Assembly: GCA_947165725.1 (NCBI GenBank)
Contig: CAMVBL010000009.1
Coordinates: forward strand, 1 to 27,490
Direction of reading: 5' to 3'
DNA: 27,490 nt
DNA from: an uncultured Caryophanales bacterium
Lineage (GTDB): Bacteria; Bacillota_I; Bacilli_A; RFN20; CAG-826
Both the position numbers and the translations under genes were made by a program. This document shows, piece by piece, positions 1-7,740 of this stretch. Every line of letters begins with the position of its first letter. The stretch's first letter is position 1. The notes under the pieces were generated by a model that saw only the letters and a program-made list of their open reading frames with translations, was not told the DNA's origin and searched no databases.

Positions 1-874
1 TGAAGTTTGCTTTTAAAGCATTATGGATTCTATGAACTAAATCAGCATATTCTGGATCATATAAGTTTTTGATGCCGAACATACGTTCAGCTTTAGCTTG
101 GCCAGCTTCTGTTAAGTGGACTGTCTTTTCTTTAACATCCACAGAGAAGTCGACTTCTTTCTTTAATGTCTTACAGAATCTATCGGCAACGGTATATTGG
201 GAGGCACTTGTTTGAGCACCACCGGAAATAATTAATGGGGTTCTACTTTCATCGATTAAGATGGAGTCAGCTTCGTCAACGATACAGAAATTGAGTCCTC
301 TTAAAACACGGTGTTCCAAATCGGTCGCCATGTTATCTCTTAAGTAGTCGAAACCTAATTCAGAGTTTGTGGTATATGTAATATCACACAAATAGGCTTC
401 TTTCTTTTCACGTGTAGATTTTGTACGGGCGTTAACACCAACTGTTAAGCCTAAGAATCTATAGATTTGGCCCATCCATTCAGCGTCACGACCAGATAAG
501 TATTCGTTAACAGTAATAACGTGTAAGCCTTTACCCGCTAAAGCATTAAGGTAAACAGCCATTGTACAGGTTAAGGTTTTACCTTCACCAGTTTTCATTT
601 CGGCAACATCGCCGTTATGTAAAACTAAAGAACCGATGATTTGAACTTTGTAAGGGAATTCACCAATACAACGTTTCGCAGCTTCACGAGCAACCGCAAA
701 AGCTTCGTATTTAATATCATCCAATGTTTTACCTTGAGTTAATAATTCTTTGAAGTAAGGAGTTTTAGCTTGTAATTCTTCATTGGTTAATGCAGCCATT
801 TGGCTTTCATAAGCAATAACTTTATCAGCTTCTTTTTGATATTTCTTAAGAGCTCTTCTGTCAAAAAATCCCAT
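1..874 (-). CDS. secA: SecA preprotein translocase ATPase, N-terminal part (cut by window edge)
   Basis: SecA is the cytosolic motor that drives unfolded preproteins through the SecYEG channel. The first 291 residues are visible; the rest lies beyond position 1. My reading of the minus strand begins [18 protein letters not shown]. It shows the Walker A region [10 protein letters not shown] near residues 93-102, the [15 protein letters not shown] stretch near 121-135, DYLRDNM near 176-182, and the Walker B region [20 protein letters not shown] near 199-218, all diagnostic for SecA. The ATG at 872-874 fits the normal SecA N-terminus. No good Shine-Dalgarno sequence precedes it, only an AT-rich stretch. 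It follows comFC on the same strand by about 120 bp. In Bacillus an hpf gene usually sits between comFC and secA; none is present here. Confidence 0.96.
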   Translation of the reverse strand, partial: MGFFDRRALKKYQKEADKVIAYESQMAALTNEELQAKTPYFKELLTQGKTLDDIKYEAFAVAREAAKRCIGEFPYKVQIIGSLVLHNGDVAEMKTGEGKTLTCTMAVYLNALAGKGLHVITVNEYLSGRDAEWMGQIYRFLGLTVGVNARTKSTREKKEAYLCDITYTTNSELGFDYLRDNMATDLEHRVLRGLNFCIVDEADSILIDESRTPLIISGGAQTSASQYTVADRFCKTLKKEVDFSVDVKEKTVHLTEAGQAKAERMFGIKNLYDPEYADLVHRIHNALKANF

Positions 875-969
875 ATTTTTTAATACCGATCACATCAAAT
901 ATGTGCCTTTCTTTATAAAAGAATGTCAAGCATTCGCTTAAATATCATATCAATACCACCTATTATTGT

Positions 970-993
970 CTAATACAAATTTATTCGTATTAG
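970..993 (-). other. Hairpin abutting the comFC stop codon
   Basis: CTAATACAAAT and ATTCGTATTAG form an inverted repeat of 11 bp around a 2-nt centre, directly next to the comFC stop. Read as minus-strand RNA the only non-Watson-Crick pair is a G-U wobble; on the plus strand it would be a C-A mismatch, so the structure is best in the comFC transcript. No U-run follows, so it is not a canonical intrinsic terminator. It could protect the 3' end of the message or act as a weak pause. A second small hairpin (GAATG/CATTC, 921-935) lies further towards secA, next to a consensus-like TTGACA (minus strand), but I could not find a well-spaced -10 for it. Confidence 0.45.
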
Positions 994-1623
994 TTATTTA
1001 GGTAGTTGTTTTCCTCTAGTTTTGGCCACTACTAAAACATCAATCTTCTTTGGATTTAACTTTTCGATAAGACGGATTGCGGATTTCATTGTGCTTCCTG
1101 TAGTGTAAACATCATCGACAATTAAAACCTTCTTTCTGCTTAAATCAGGATAACTTTTTAACTCCAAATATTTATAGACTTCTTTTCTTTGCTTGAAGGA
1201 ACTTATAGCCTGTTTATGTTTCTCTGTTTTTTCAAGGATATTTAGCATATTTAATCCGATACTTTTAAAAGTCTCAACAACATGATTGAATCCTCTTTGT
1301 TCATCTTCGTTTTGATAAGAAGGAATTGGTATTATCACTCGATCAAAATATCGTAACTTAATCTCTTTAGCGTATCTATCCAAAAAGACTTGATGTAATT
1401 CATAATCATAACAACCTTTATATTGGTAAATTAGCTTTCTAATAAAAGGATTATAGTCGTATAAAGATGTCGCTTTATGATTATCCACATGAAACTTGAT
1501 AAATTTAGGTTCCATTTCAGTTTGACACGCCTGGCAAATAGGTATTTTGCCATTAAAAAGCCTGCAAAAGTCCGTTATATTGACTTTCTTAAAGCAAATT
1601 AGGCAGTTTCTTGTTGGCGGCAT
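994..1623 (-). CDS. comFC: ComFC/GntX-type amidophosphoribosyltransferase-like competence protein
   Basis: A phosphoribosyltransferase-fold protein needed with ComFA for DNA uptake in naturally competent Firmicutes. The N-terminus has zinc-ribbon cysteines (CLIC, then CQAC about 30 residues on). The C-terminal half carries the PRPP-binding motif VLIVDDVYTTGST and ends shortly after it, as in the family. The chosen start is the ATG at 1621-1623 (MPPTRNCLIC), giving 209 residues and placing the first CxxC near residue 7, as is usual. An in-frame ATG at 1654-1656 with AGGGAAA upstream is a real alternative and would add 11 residues. The gene overlaps the end of comFA by 35 bp (more with the longer start), which implies translational coupling. 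Function in DNA uptake is inferred from family and context; I see no other competence gene here. Confidence 0.9.
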   Translation of the reverse strand: MPPTRNCLICFKKVNITDFCRLFNGKIPICQACQTEMEPKFIKFHVDNHKATSLYDYNPFIRKLIYQYKGCYDYELHQVFLDRYAKEIKLRYFDRVIIPIPSYQNEDEQRGFNHVVETFKSIGLNMLNILEKTEKHKQAISSFKQRKEVYKYLELKSYPDLSRKKVLIVDDVYTTGSTMKSAIRLIEKLNPKKIDVLVVAKTRGKQLPK

Positions 1624-2752
1624 TAATCTCTGCAATCGCTCGCTGCATTTCTTCATTATTTTCCCTAGCAAGAAATATCACCTCACCTTCTGGAGCGTCT
1701 TTCTTTCTTCCAACACGTCCCGCTATTTGTATTAAGGAATAAGAGTCATAAATTGGATTATCACTGTGGTAAACAATGACTTGTAAATCTTTAACAGTTA
1801 CACCTCTTTCTAAAACAGCAGTGGTCACTAAGTATCGATACTTTTTTACTCTGAATCTTTTAATAATTTCGTCACGATTTTCAGAGTGCGAATTAATATA
1901 ATATCCATTAGGAAAAAACACCCTTAAAAATTTATACACTTTTACCGATAAATCAATTGTCGGAACAAAGATAAAAATCTGCTTAAAACTCTTCAATATT
2001 CTTGATACTTCTTTAACTAGTTTGTAGTTTAAAAATAATTCATTGCCTTTTATGACTGTCGGGACAGGTAATGGCTTGCCATGAAATCTTGAAAATAGCT
2101 GAAGGATTGCTCTTCCGGGTTTTGAAAAATAGTCCAGTATCTCTTTATTTGGAGTTGCGGTCATTAGAACATAATTCTTTTTGATACTGCGTTTGAAAAA
2201 GACTTCTAATATCTCGCTGCCTTTGAAAGGGAAGGCATCAATTTCATCAACGATTAATAAATCGAAATAATGGTCATATCTAAATAACTGGTGGGTGGTT
2301 AATAACACTAAATCGCCTTCTAAATACTTTGTATTTCCACCATAAACCGCTGTTAAATCATTTTCTCTAAATATATCCGCAAAGCGATAATATAATTCGA
2401 TACACACATCACGACGCGGAACTGCAAATCCGACTTTTAGGCCATTTTTAATACAATATGAAATAATTCCTATACAAATTTCAGTCTTTCCAGAACCACA
2501 TACAGCGTGAACTAAACTATCGATTCCATTTTGAAAGTTTTCTAATAATTGTTTTGATAATCTTTTTTGGTCGTCTGAAAGCTCATATTTTAAAGTCCAT
2601 TCCGCACTATCTAGTTGAGTATATTCGCCAGTGGCTTCTTGTCCTCTAAAAGTTATGCACTTACGGCAATATGGTTTCCCGTTTCTAAAACCTATGTATT
2701 TTGAATCGGTATTACCACAAATTGGACACACGAACGAAGGCTTGTCACTCAT
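1589..2752 (-). CDS. comFA: ComFA-like DNA-uptake helicase/translocase ATPase
   Basis: ComFA is a DEAD/DEAH-like superfamily 2 ATPase thought to power or assist entry of single-stranded DNA through the competence channel. At 387 residues it is somewhat shorter than Bacillus ComFA. Visible motifs: a four-cysteine zinc site (C9, C12, C29, C32), Walker A CGSGKTE near residues 85-91, a DEID Walker B (LIVDEIDAFPF), the motif III region LMTATP, and the C-terminal helicase motifs TTAVLERGVTV and QIAGRVGRK. The ATG at 2750-2752 overlaps the stop of the upstream 131-residue gene by one base (TAATG) and has AAGG a few bases upstream. Gene order 131-aa gene, comFA, comFC suggests one transcript. Confidence 0.93.
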   Translation of the reverse strand: MSDKPSFVCPICGNTDSKYIGFRNGKPYCRKCITFRGQEATGEYTQLDSAEWTLKYELSDDQKRLSKQLLENFQNGIDSLVHAVCGSGKTEICIGIISYCIKNGLKVGFAVPRRDVCIELYYRFADIFRENDLTAVYGGNTKYLEGDLVLLTTHQLFRYDHYFDLLIVDEIDAFPFKGSEILEVFFKRSIKKNYVLMTATPNKEILDYFSKPGRAILQLFSRFHGKPLPVPTVIKGNELFLNYKLVKEVSRILKSFKQIFIFVPTIDLSVKVYKFLRVFFPNGYYINSHSENRDEIIKRFRVKKYRYLVTTAVLERGVTVKDLQVIVYHSDNPIYDSYSLIQIAGRVGRKKDAPEGEVIFLARENNEEMQRAIAEINAANKKLPNLL

Positions 2753-3147
2753 TATTTCTTGCCTTTCTTGGCCTTCTTTGTTTTAATAATTGTGCTGGAT
2801 TCGTATCGAGACCTACTATTAGTATGGTGGCTTCCAGTGTCGGACAATTCTCCGACTTTTTTTATTTCTGGAAACGAGATATCAACATTTGGTTTTAACT
2901 CTAATTCGAAAGCTGAAAACTTTGTTTTTTTGTCTCTTTGTTCTTTTTTTACGATATAAACTTTCCCATCTCCGCCTCTCATAAGAGGATTATCAAAAGG
3001 TATATTGTTTTTCCCACCTGATGTTTTTGAATGCGTCATCCGATGAAAAACATACATATGCCCTTCTTCATCGATGATGTATGCAGGATGATTGTTTTTA
3101 AAATAAATTCTAAAGTGTCTTTTAAATGTCTTTTTTCTGTGCTTCAT
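2752..3147 (-). CDS. Unrecognised 131-residue basic protein at the head of the comF cluster
   Basis: I cannot name a family with confidence. The protein is strongly basic with a Lys-rich tail (KTKKAKKGKK) and a Lys/Arg-rich N-terminus. The central part has a beta-rich look: HPAYIIDEEGHMYVFHRMTHSK near residues 20-41 (shown here in two overlapping parts, HPAYIIDEEGHMY and MYVFHRMTHSK), then NNIPFDNPL and GKVYIVKK. The pattern His-Pro, hydrophobic strand, Asp/Glu-Gly turn, strand, Thr-His-Ser loosely recalls PemK/MazF-like SH3-fold proteins and small proteins I associate with Firmicutes mobile elements; that is only an impression. It shares a TAATG stop/start overlap with comFA, so it is very likely translated with it. 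Its Shine-Dalgarno (AGGGGG, 7 nt from the ATG) lies in the downstream arm of the rpiB terminator hairpin. Confidence 0.72.
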   Translation of the reverse strand: MKHRKKTFKRHFRIYFKNNHPAYIIDEEGHMYVFHRMTHSKTSGGKNNIPFDNPLMRGGDGKVYIVKKEQRDKKTKFSAFELELKPNVDISFPEIKKVGELSDTGSHHTNSRSRYESSTIIKTKKAKKGKK

Positions 3148-3148
3148 G

Positions 3149-3178
3149 AAAAAGCCCCCTATTAATTAAATAGGAGGC
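3149..3178 (-). terminator. Intrinsic terminator after rpiB; its 3' arm contains the next gene's Shine-Dalgarno
   Basis: On the minus strand GCCTCCTATT and AATAGGGGGC pair over 10 bp around a 5-nt loop, followed by five T. One pair is G-U as minus-strand RNA and would be a C-A mismatch on the other strand, so the hairpin belongs to minus-strand transcripts leaving rpiB. The AGGGGG of the downstream arm sits exactly 7 nt before the ATG of the 131-residue gene, so folding would both terminate transcription and hide the ribosome-binding site in read-through RNA. Confidence 0.75.
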
Positions 3179-3205
3179 ATTTTTGATTTTTGTCCGAAAT
3201 TTTAG

Positions 3206-3643
3206 TTATTTTTCTAATTTATTTATCATTTCTACACGAATAGCGTGTCTTCCACCCGCAAATTCAGTAGTTAAGAAGGCGTCTGTTCTCTCACATGCTT
3301 CTTCTAAAGTGGTGAATTTAGCACCGAAACCAATGACGTTAGCATCATTGTGTTCTCTCATTAACCTAGCAACTTCGACGTTGTATGCTAAGCCAGCACG
3401 CACGCCTTTGACTTTATTAGCTGCCATAACGATGCCTTCGCCTGTTGTGCAGACAACAATACCATATTTGCACATACCATCAGCAACAAGCTTAGCACAT
3501 TTAGCGCCAAATTCTGGATAATGACATGATTCTGTAGAATATGTGCCGACATCAACCACTTCATAACCCTTATTGGTTAAGTAGCGTTTGAGGCCTTCTT
3601 TTAATTCATAACCGCCGTGATCGGAACCAATTGCAATTTTCAT
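3206..3643 (-). CDS. rpiB: RpiB/LacA/LacB-family sugar-phosphate isomerase (ribose-5-phosphate isomerase B)
   Basis: Likely interconverts ribose-5-phosphate and ribulose-5-phosphate in the pentose phosphate pathway. Length (145 residues) is normal. Visible family marks: IGSDHGGYELK at the N-terminus (phosphate-binding DH), HYPEFGAKCAKLV, the ICG-type active-site loop in the form VVCTTGEGIVMAANKVKGVRAG, REHNDANVIGFGAKF, and FAGGRHAIRV near the C-terminus. The catalytic-position cysteine is kept, but the usual CGTGxG loop reads CTTGEG, so another sugar-phosphate (LacAB- or allose-like) is possible. The gene lies 32 bp after prmC. In Bacillus rpiB (ywlF) is also a few genes from prfA-prmC. No Shine-Dalgarno is visible, and TATAAT sits 6 nt before the ATG. 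Confidence 0.9.
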   Translation of the reverse strand: MKIAIGSDHGGYELKEGLKRYLTNKGYEVVDVGTYSTESCHYPEFGAKCAKLVADGMCKYGIVVCTTGEGIVMAANKVKGVRAGLAYNVEVARLMREHNDANVIGFGAKFTTLEEACERTDAFLTTEFAGGRHAIRVEMINKLEK

Positions 3644-3649
3644 ACATTC

Positions 3650-3655
3650 ATTATA
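3650..3655 (-). promoter_or_regulatory. Consensus -10 box 6 nt before the rpiB ATG (possible leaderless start)
   Basis: TATAAT on the minus strand, then six bases (gaatgt), then the ATG of rpiB. Transcription would begin at or next to the A of the start codon. A -35 match at the right distance is poor (TAGCAA at 3673-3678, overlapping the prmC stop). No Shine-Dalgarno is present. The same arrangement occurs before the pseudouridine synthase at 18666. Confidence 0.4.
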
Positions 3656-3675
3656 GTAATATCAAAGATATTTTG

Positions 3676-4512
3676 CTATTCCTTTTTACCCGTAATATAT
3701 AAGAAACGTACTCTATCATACATGTCTTTCTCAGAATAGAACGAACAGCCTTTGCAGTATTTATTTACTAGCTTAGTTAAAGGCTCTTCTAAATCCTCTC
3801 CAATTTCAAAGGCAAGGATATATGTATCATTAACGATTTTCAGATAGTCTTTAAGCACTTTTTCATAGAATATAGTGCCTGGTTTTGCCAATAATGCGAG
3901 ATGTGGTTCTTGTTTCCAAGTCTTTTCATCGATCGTTTTTTCATTCTCAATATAAGGTGGATTACACACTATTACATCCACTTTAAATCCATTATTAATA
4001 AATGGTTCAAGCATATCACCTTGGACTGCAGCAACGTTTGTTAATTGTTGATTTTCAATATTCTTATTAGCGACATCCAAAGCTTCTTCTGAAATGTCAG
4101 AAAGAGTAATAGAACTATCTTTAAAGATATGAGCAAGACTAATACCAATACAACCACTGCCAGTACAGACATCGATAATCTTTAGATTATCTTTATTAAA
4201 TATATCCTTAATAAGTTTCGCAGTATTGAGCACTAATTGTTCAGTTTCTTGTCTTGGAATTAAGACGTTTTTGTTTACATAAAAAGGCTTCGCTAAAAAG
4301 TAAGCCTTATTAAAAACATATTCAATCATTTCACCGTTAAGATAACGGTTCATGGTATCAATGAATCTATTTTCATCTTTAATTTCAGCATCTAGATTTT
4401 GTGATAAAAGAAGATGGTCAAAACCATTGCATTCTTCTAACGAAAAGTAAATAACTGCATCACTTATGCCTTCTTTTTTATATTTGAAGAGCAGCTCGCG
4501 ATTTGTAGACAT
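3676..4512 (-). CDS. prmC: PrmC/HemK release-factor glutamine N5-methyltransferase
   Basis: Methylates the glutamine of the GGQ motif of release factors RF1 and RF2, using S-adenosylmethionine. The 278 residues show the family's N-terminal helical region, then the hinge VLIPRQETEQLV near residues 103-114, SAM-binding IIDVCTGSGCIGISLA, and the catalytic NPPY motif in VIVCNPPYIENEK. It follows prfA, which encodes its substrate, with only 2 bp between the stop of prfA and this ATG: a standard arrangement with coupled translation. The ribosome-binding site is weak (GGCGGG inside the end of prfA). It ends in TAG. Confidence 0.95.
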   Translation of the reverse strand: MSTNRELLFKYKKEGISDAVIYFSLEECNGFDHLLLSQNLDAEIKDENRFIDTMNRYLNGEMIEYVFNKAYFLAKPFYVNKNVLIPRQETEQLVLNTAKLIKDIFNKDNLKIIDVCTGSGCIGISLAHIFKDSSITLSDISEEALDVANKNIENQQLTNVAAVQGDMLEPFINNGFKVDVIVCNPPYIENEKTIDEKTWKQEPHLALLAKPGTIFYEKVLKDYLKIVNDTYILAFEIGEDLEEPLTKLVNKYCKGCSFYSEKDMYDRVRFLYITGKKE

Positions 4513-4514
4513 TA

Positions 4515-5588
4515 TTATTCGCCCGCCATTTTTGCGGATTGATCATAGTGAATTAAAGCTTCAATGATTTCATCTAATTCACCTTCAATGACGCGGTCTA
4601 ATTTTTGAATTGTGAAGCCAATACGGTGGTCGGTAACACGGTTTTGTGGGTAGTTATAAGTTCTAATCTTTTCACTTCTTTCACCAGTGCCGATTTTTAA
4701 ACGACGTTCGTTACCAATTTTTTCTTGCTGTTCTGCAAGCATATTAGCGTACATCTTTGTACGTAACATTTGCATAGCAATTTCTCTATTTTGAATTTGA
4801 GATTTTTCAGTTTGGCACGCCACGACTGTGCCAGTTGGGATGTGGGTAATACGAACTGCGGATTCTGTCTTATTAACGTTTTGACCACCCGCACCTTGTG
4901 AGTGATATGTATCGACTTGTAAATCGTTAGGATTAATTTGAATATCAATTTCTTCCGCTTCAGGCATGACTAAGACAGTCGCAGTACTTGTGTGAATACG
5001 GCCTGAGGCTTCAGTCTTTGGCACACGTTGAACACGGTGCGCGCCACTCTCGAATTTTAATTTTGAGAAGACACGGCTACCACTTATCTTGAAAGAAATG
5101 AGGGCAAAGCCACCAGATTCGGATGGGTTTTCATCAAGGATTTGAATCTTCCAACCTTGGGCTTCAGCGTATCTTGTGTACATTCTGAAAAGGTCGCCCG
5201 CAAAGATGTTAGCTTCGTCACCACCAACAGCGCCTCTAATTTCAACGATAATGTTTTTGTCATCATTAGGATCTCTAGGAAGGAGCATTTCTCTTAAATC
5301 ATCTAAGAGTTTTTCTTGTTCAGCTTCAAGGCGTTTGATTTCTTCTTTGCCCATTTCCGCTAAATCTGGATCAGAATCATGTGCCATCTCTTTCGCGGCT
5401 TCAATATCTTCTTCGTTCTTTTGATATTGATTAAAAGCAGCAACTTGAGGATCCAAGTTAGCTCTTTCTTTTGATATTTCTCTAAATTTAGAGATGTTTT
5501 TCATGATGTCATCACTGACTAGTTCTTCATCTATTTCTTTAAGACGTTTTTCGGCAGCAATGAGACGTTGACGCATGCTTTCTTCCAT
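4515..5588 (-). CDS. prfA: Peptide chain release factor 1
   Basis: RF1 recognises UAA and UAG and triggers release of the finished peptide. The 357 residues are of normal length. The GGQ peptidyl-transferase loop is in SQGAGGQNVNKTESAVRITH, and the codon-recognition tripeptide is PKT in VPKTEASGRIHTS, the PxT type of RF1 rather than the SPF type of RF2. The N-terminal part is the usual long charged helical domain. AGAGGAAA lies about 7 nt before the ATG. It heads the prfA-prmC-rpiB run and is divergent from dnaX. RF1 reads exactly the two stop codons used in this window. Confidence 0.97.
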   Translation of the reverse strand: MEESMRQRLIAAEKRLKEIDEELVSDDIMKNISKFREISKERANLDPQVAAFNQYQKNEEDIEAAKEMAHDSDPDLAEMGKEEIKRLEAEQEKLLDDLREMLLPRDPNDDKNIIVEIRGAVGGDEANIFAGDLFRMYTRYAEAQGWKIQILDENPSESGGFALISFKISGSRVFSKLKFESGAHRVQRVPKTEASGRIHTSTATVLVMPEAEEIDIQINPNDLQVDTYHSQGAGGQNVNKTESAVRITHIPTGTVVACQTEKSQIQNREIAMQMLRTKMYANMLAEQQEKIGNERRLKIGTGERSEKIRTYNYPQNRVTDHRIGFTIQKLDRVIEGELDEIIEALIHYDQSAKMAGE

Positions 5589-5612
5589 AATAGTTTCCTC
5601 TGACCGTTAAGT

Positions 5613-5640
5613 ATTGTAGCACAACTCATGTATAGCACAA
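5613..5640 (-). promoter_or_regulatory. Probable promoter of prfA
   Basis: Minus strand: -35 TTGTGC, 16-bp spacer, -10 TACAAT preceded by TGTGC, a TGTG-type extended -10 as in Gram-positive promoters. The -10 is about 25 bp from the prfA ATG, leaving room for the AGAGGAAA ribosome-binding site. The same TGTGC extension stands before the -10 of the ABC transporter lipoprotein gene. Confidence 0.55.
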
Positions 5641-5692
5641 AGAGAGAAATATTTCCATTAATAGAATATTAACATTTTATAAGCAAAGGTTT

Positions 5693-5703
5693 TGGTATAT
5701 ACT
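5693..5703 (+). promoter_or_regulatory. Possible extended -10 promoter of the dnaX operon
   Basis: TGG followed by TATATA (or the overlapping TATACT) lies 18-29 bp before the dnaX ATG. The -35 is poor: TTAACA is too far at 21 bp and nothing better is at 17 bp. The Shine-Dalgarno AGGTGA follows at 5710-5715. This is the only intergenic space ahead of the eight-gene operon, so a promoter is expected here. Confidence 0.35.
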
Positions 5704-5721
5704 TATCACAGGTGATTTTAT

Positions 5722-7431
5722 ATGGCTTATAAAGCATTATATCGAACATATCGTCCTAGCACTTTTGAAGAAGTCGCTGGACAAGAACATATCGTCAAGA
5801 CTTTAAAGAACGCTTTGGCGACCAGAAAGTTAGCTCACGCCTACCTATTCGCAGGCCCTCGTGGTACAGGCAAAACCACAATGGCAAAATTATTAGCAAA
5901 AGCTCTTAACTGTGATGAAGGCATTGGCTGTCAGTGTAACGAATGTAAAAACTGTAAAGCAATTATCGATGGTACTCATCCTGATGTTATTGAATTAGAC
6001 GCTGCTTCTAATAACGGTGTTGATGAAATCAGAGAGCTAATTGATAAAGTAAAATATGGCACAATCTTAGGCCGTTATAAAGTTTATATTATCGACGAAG
6101 TTCATATGCTCTCAACAGGTGCGTTTAACGCTCTTTTGAAGACCTTAGAAGAGCCACCAGAACACGTCATCTTTATTTTGGCCACAACTGAACCACATAA
6201 AATCCTTCCTACTATTCTTTCTCGTTGTCAAAGATATGACTTCACTAAATTAAGTGATGATGATATTAACAACAGACTAAAGAGTGTTTTAGAAAAAGAA
6301 GGCATTGCCTATAACGAAGAAGCTATCAAAATCATCATCTCTTTAGCGGATGGTGGTATGCGTGATGCTTTATCAATCTTGGATCAAGTATTAGCCTATT
6401 CTGGCAATAAACTTGAAGTTCAAGACATTTTAGATATCTTCGCTCTTGAATCAAAAGAAGAAAAAATTGCCTTATTAAATGCGATTATCAATAAAGATGT
6501 TTCTGATGTCTTGCAAAGAATCAATCGTTATGTTTCTTTAGGCACTGACATCAAGAGATTAACTGATGACTTATTATTAATTTTAAAGGATATATTGATT
6601 TATCAATCTTCCCGTAATGTCGATTGTTTGGAAATCTTAACTGAACAAGAAGCCGCTTCATTCTTTAAGGGCTTAGATATTGACGAAACATTAAAGATGA
6701 TCGATATCATTATGGCCGCGCAAAAGGACTATAAGACCGTTAACTCAATCATCCCATTATTTGAAGTCACAATTCTTAAATTAGTGGCCACCAAGAAAGA
6801 TGGTCATCAAAGCGCTCCACAACCAAAACCAGTGCAACCTGTATATGAAAAACCTGCTCCTGCTCCAGTAAGTAGACCAGCACCACAACCAAGACAAGAG
6901 CCTGCTCCAGCACCTAAACAAGAAGAAATTATTTCCTTACTTGATCAACCTGAGTCAGAGCCAGAAAAGGCTCCAGAAATTGTTCTTTCTAAAGATGTAT
7001 TAACAATTAAGAACACCAAGAAAGATGGTTCATTCTTCATCGATGATGACTTAATGCTCGATATCATGGTTATTTCCAAGAAAGACATTAAGAATTCATT
7101 AATCGAAAACTGGTCATCAATTAAGAAAATTATTACTCATCCAGAATTAGGTAGAGCCGCGGCAATGTTAGCGGATGGTCATCCATTAGTCGCTTCGCAA
7201 AAGATTTTAGTGGTCGAATATCAATTTCCTAACATCACTGAAAAAGCTAATTTATTAGAAAACCAAGAAGCCATTCAAAATGTCATTCAAACTGTTTTCA
7301 ACAAGAAGATGTTTGTCTACGCAGTAAGTAGAAAAGATTCAATTAGATGGCAACAACACTACATGAATAGTTATCAACTTGGTAAATTACCAAAACCAGA
7401 TACAATCAACATAGAATTCGAAGGAGAATAA
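5722..7431 (+). CDS. dnaX: DNA polymerase III subunits gamma/tau (clamp-loader ATPase)
   Basis: The ATPase of the clamp loader, which places the sliding clamp on DNA and, in the tau form, ties the loader to the polymerase. The 569 residues start with the AAA+ core: Walker A GPRGTGKT (residues 45-52), zinc-site cysteines C64, C70/C72, C75, C78, Walker B IIDEVHML, NALLKTLEEPP, and the SRC motif in TILSRCQRYDF. After residue 360 a Pro/Gln/Ala-rich linker of about 50 residues leads to a C-terminal tau-like domain. I saw no slippery A-run that would suggest a frameshifted gamma form. It heads the operon with ybaB, recR, tmk and holB. Confidence 0.96.
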   Translation: MAYKALYRTYRPSTFEEVAGQEHIVKTLKNALATRKLAHAYLFAGPRGTGKTTMAKLLAKALNCDEGIGCQCNECKNCKAIIDGTHPDVIELDAASNNGVDEIRELIDKVKYGTILGRYKVYIIDEVHMLSTGAFNALLKTLEEPPEHVIFILATTEPHKILPTILSRCQRYDFTKLSDDDINNRLKSVLEKEGIAYNEEAIKIIISLADGGMRDALSILDQVLAYSGNKLEVQDILDIFALESKEEKIALLNAIINKDVSDVLQRINRYVSLGTDIKRLTDDLLLILKDILIYQSSRNVDCLEILTEQEAASFFKGLDIDETLKMIDIIMAAQKDYKTVNSIIPLFEVTILKLVATKKDGHQSAPQPKPVQPVYEKPAPAPVSRPAPQPRQEPAPAPKQEEIISLLDQPESEPEKAPEIVLSKDVLTIKNTKKDGSFFIDDDLMLDIMVISKKDIKNSLIENWSSIKKIITHPELGRAAAMLADGHPLVASQKILVVEYQFPNITEKANLLENQEAIQNVIQTVFNKKMFVYAVSRKDSIRWQQHYMNSYQLGKLPKPDTINIEFEGE

Positions 7432-7435
7432 CACT

Positions 7436-7738
7436 ATGAACATGCAACAAATGATGGCGCAAGCCCAAAAGATGCAAAGAGAACTTAGAAAAGCACAAGC
7501 TGAATTAGCCGCGAAAGAATTCAAAGTCGCTAAAGGTGGCGCTGTGACAGTTACAGTTCTCGGTAATAAGGAAATCAAAGCTATCGAAATTGATAATGAT
7601 GCTTTTGATCCAGAAAACAAAGAAATGATTCAAGATATGATTGCTTTAGCAATTAATGAAGCCATGGCTAAAATTGATGAAGAAAGTGAAGCCATTAACG
7701 AACGTATTACTGGCCAACCTGGAGGTTTCGGCTTCTAA
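7436..7738 (+). CDS. ybaB: YbaB/EbfC-family nucleoid-associated protein
   Basis: Small DNA-binding dimer of the YbaB/EbfC family, almost always encoded between dnaX and recR. The 100 residues show the typical start MNMQQMMAQAQKMQREL, the long N-terminal helix, the beta strands VTVTVLGNKEIKAIEID, and a Gly/Phe-rich tail. AAGGAG lies at the end of dnaX, 4 bp of spacing separates the genes, and recR starts 3 bp after the stop. The exact cellular role of the family is unsettled; a link with recombination or repair is suggested by its constant neighbours. Confidence 0.95.
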   Translation: MNMQQMMAQAQKMQRELRKAQAELAAKEFKVAKGGAVTVTVLGNKEIKAIEIDNDAFDPENKEMIQDMIALAINEAMAKIDEESEAINERITGQPGGFGF

Positions 7739-7740
7739 TT

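Noticed and set aside
875..969. Missed hpf gene between comFC and secA
   Set aside because: The space is far too short for hpf and holds only small hairpins.
1624..1671. Longest start of ComFC
   Set aside because: It lies deep in comFA and adds residues not found in the family; the ATGs at 1656 and 1623 are better, and I chose 1623.
5722..7431. Programmed frameshift in dnaX for a gamma subunit
   Set aside because: No slippery A-run with a downstream stem was seen in the linker region.
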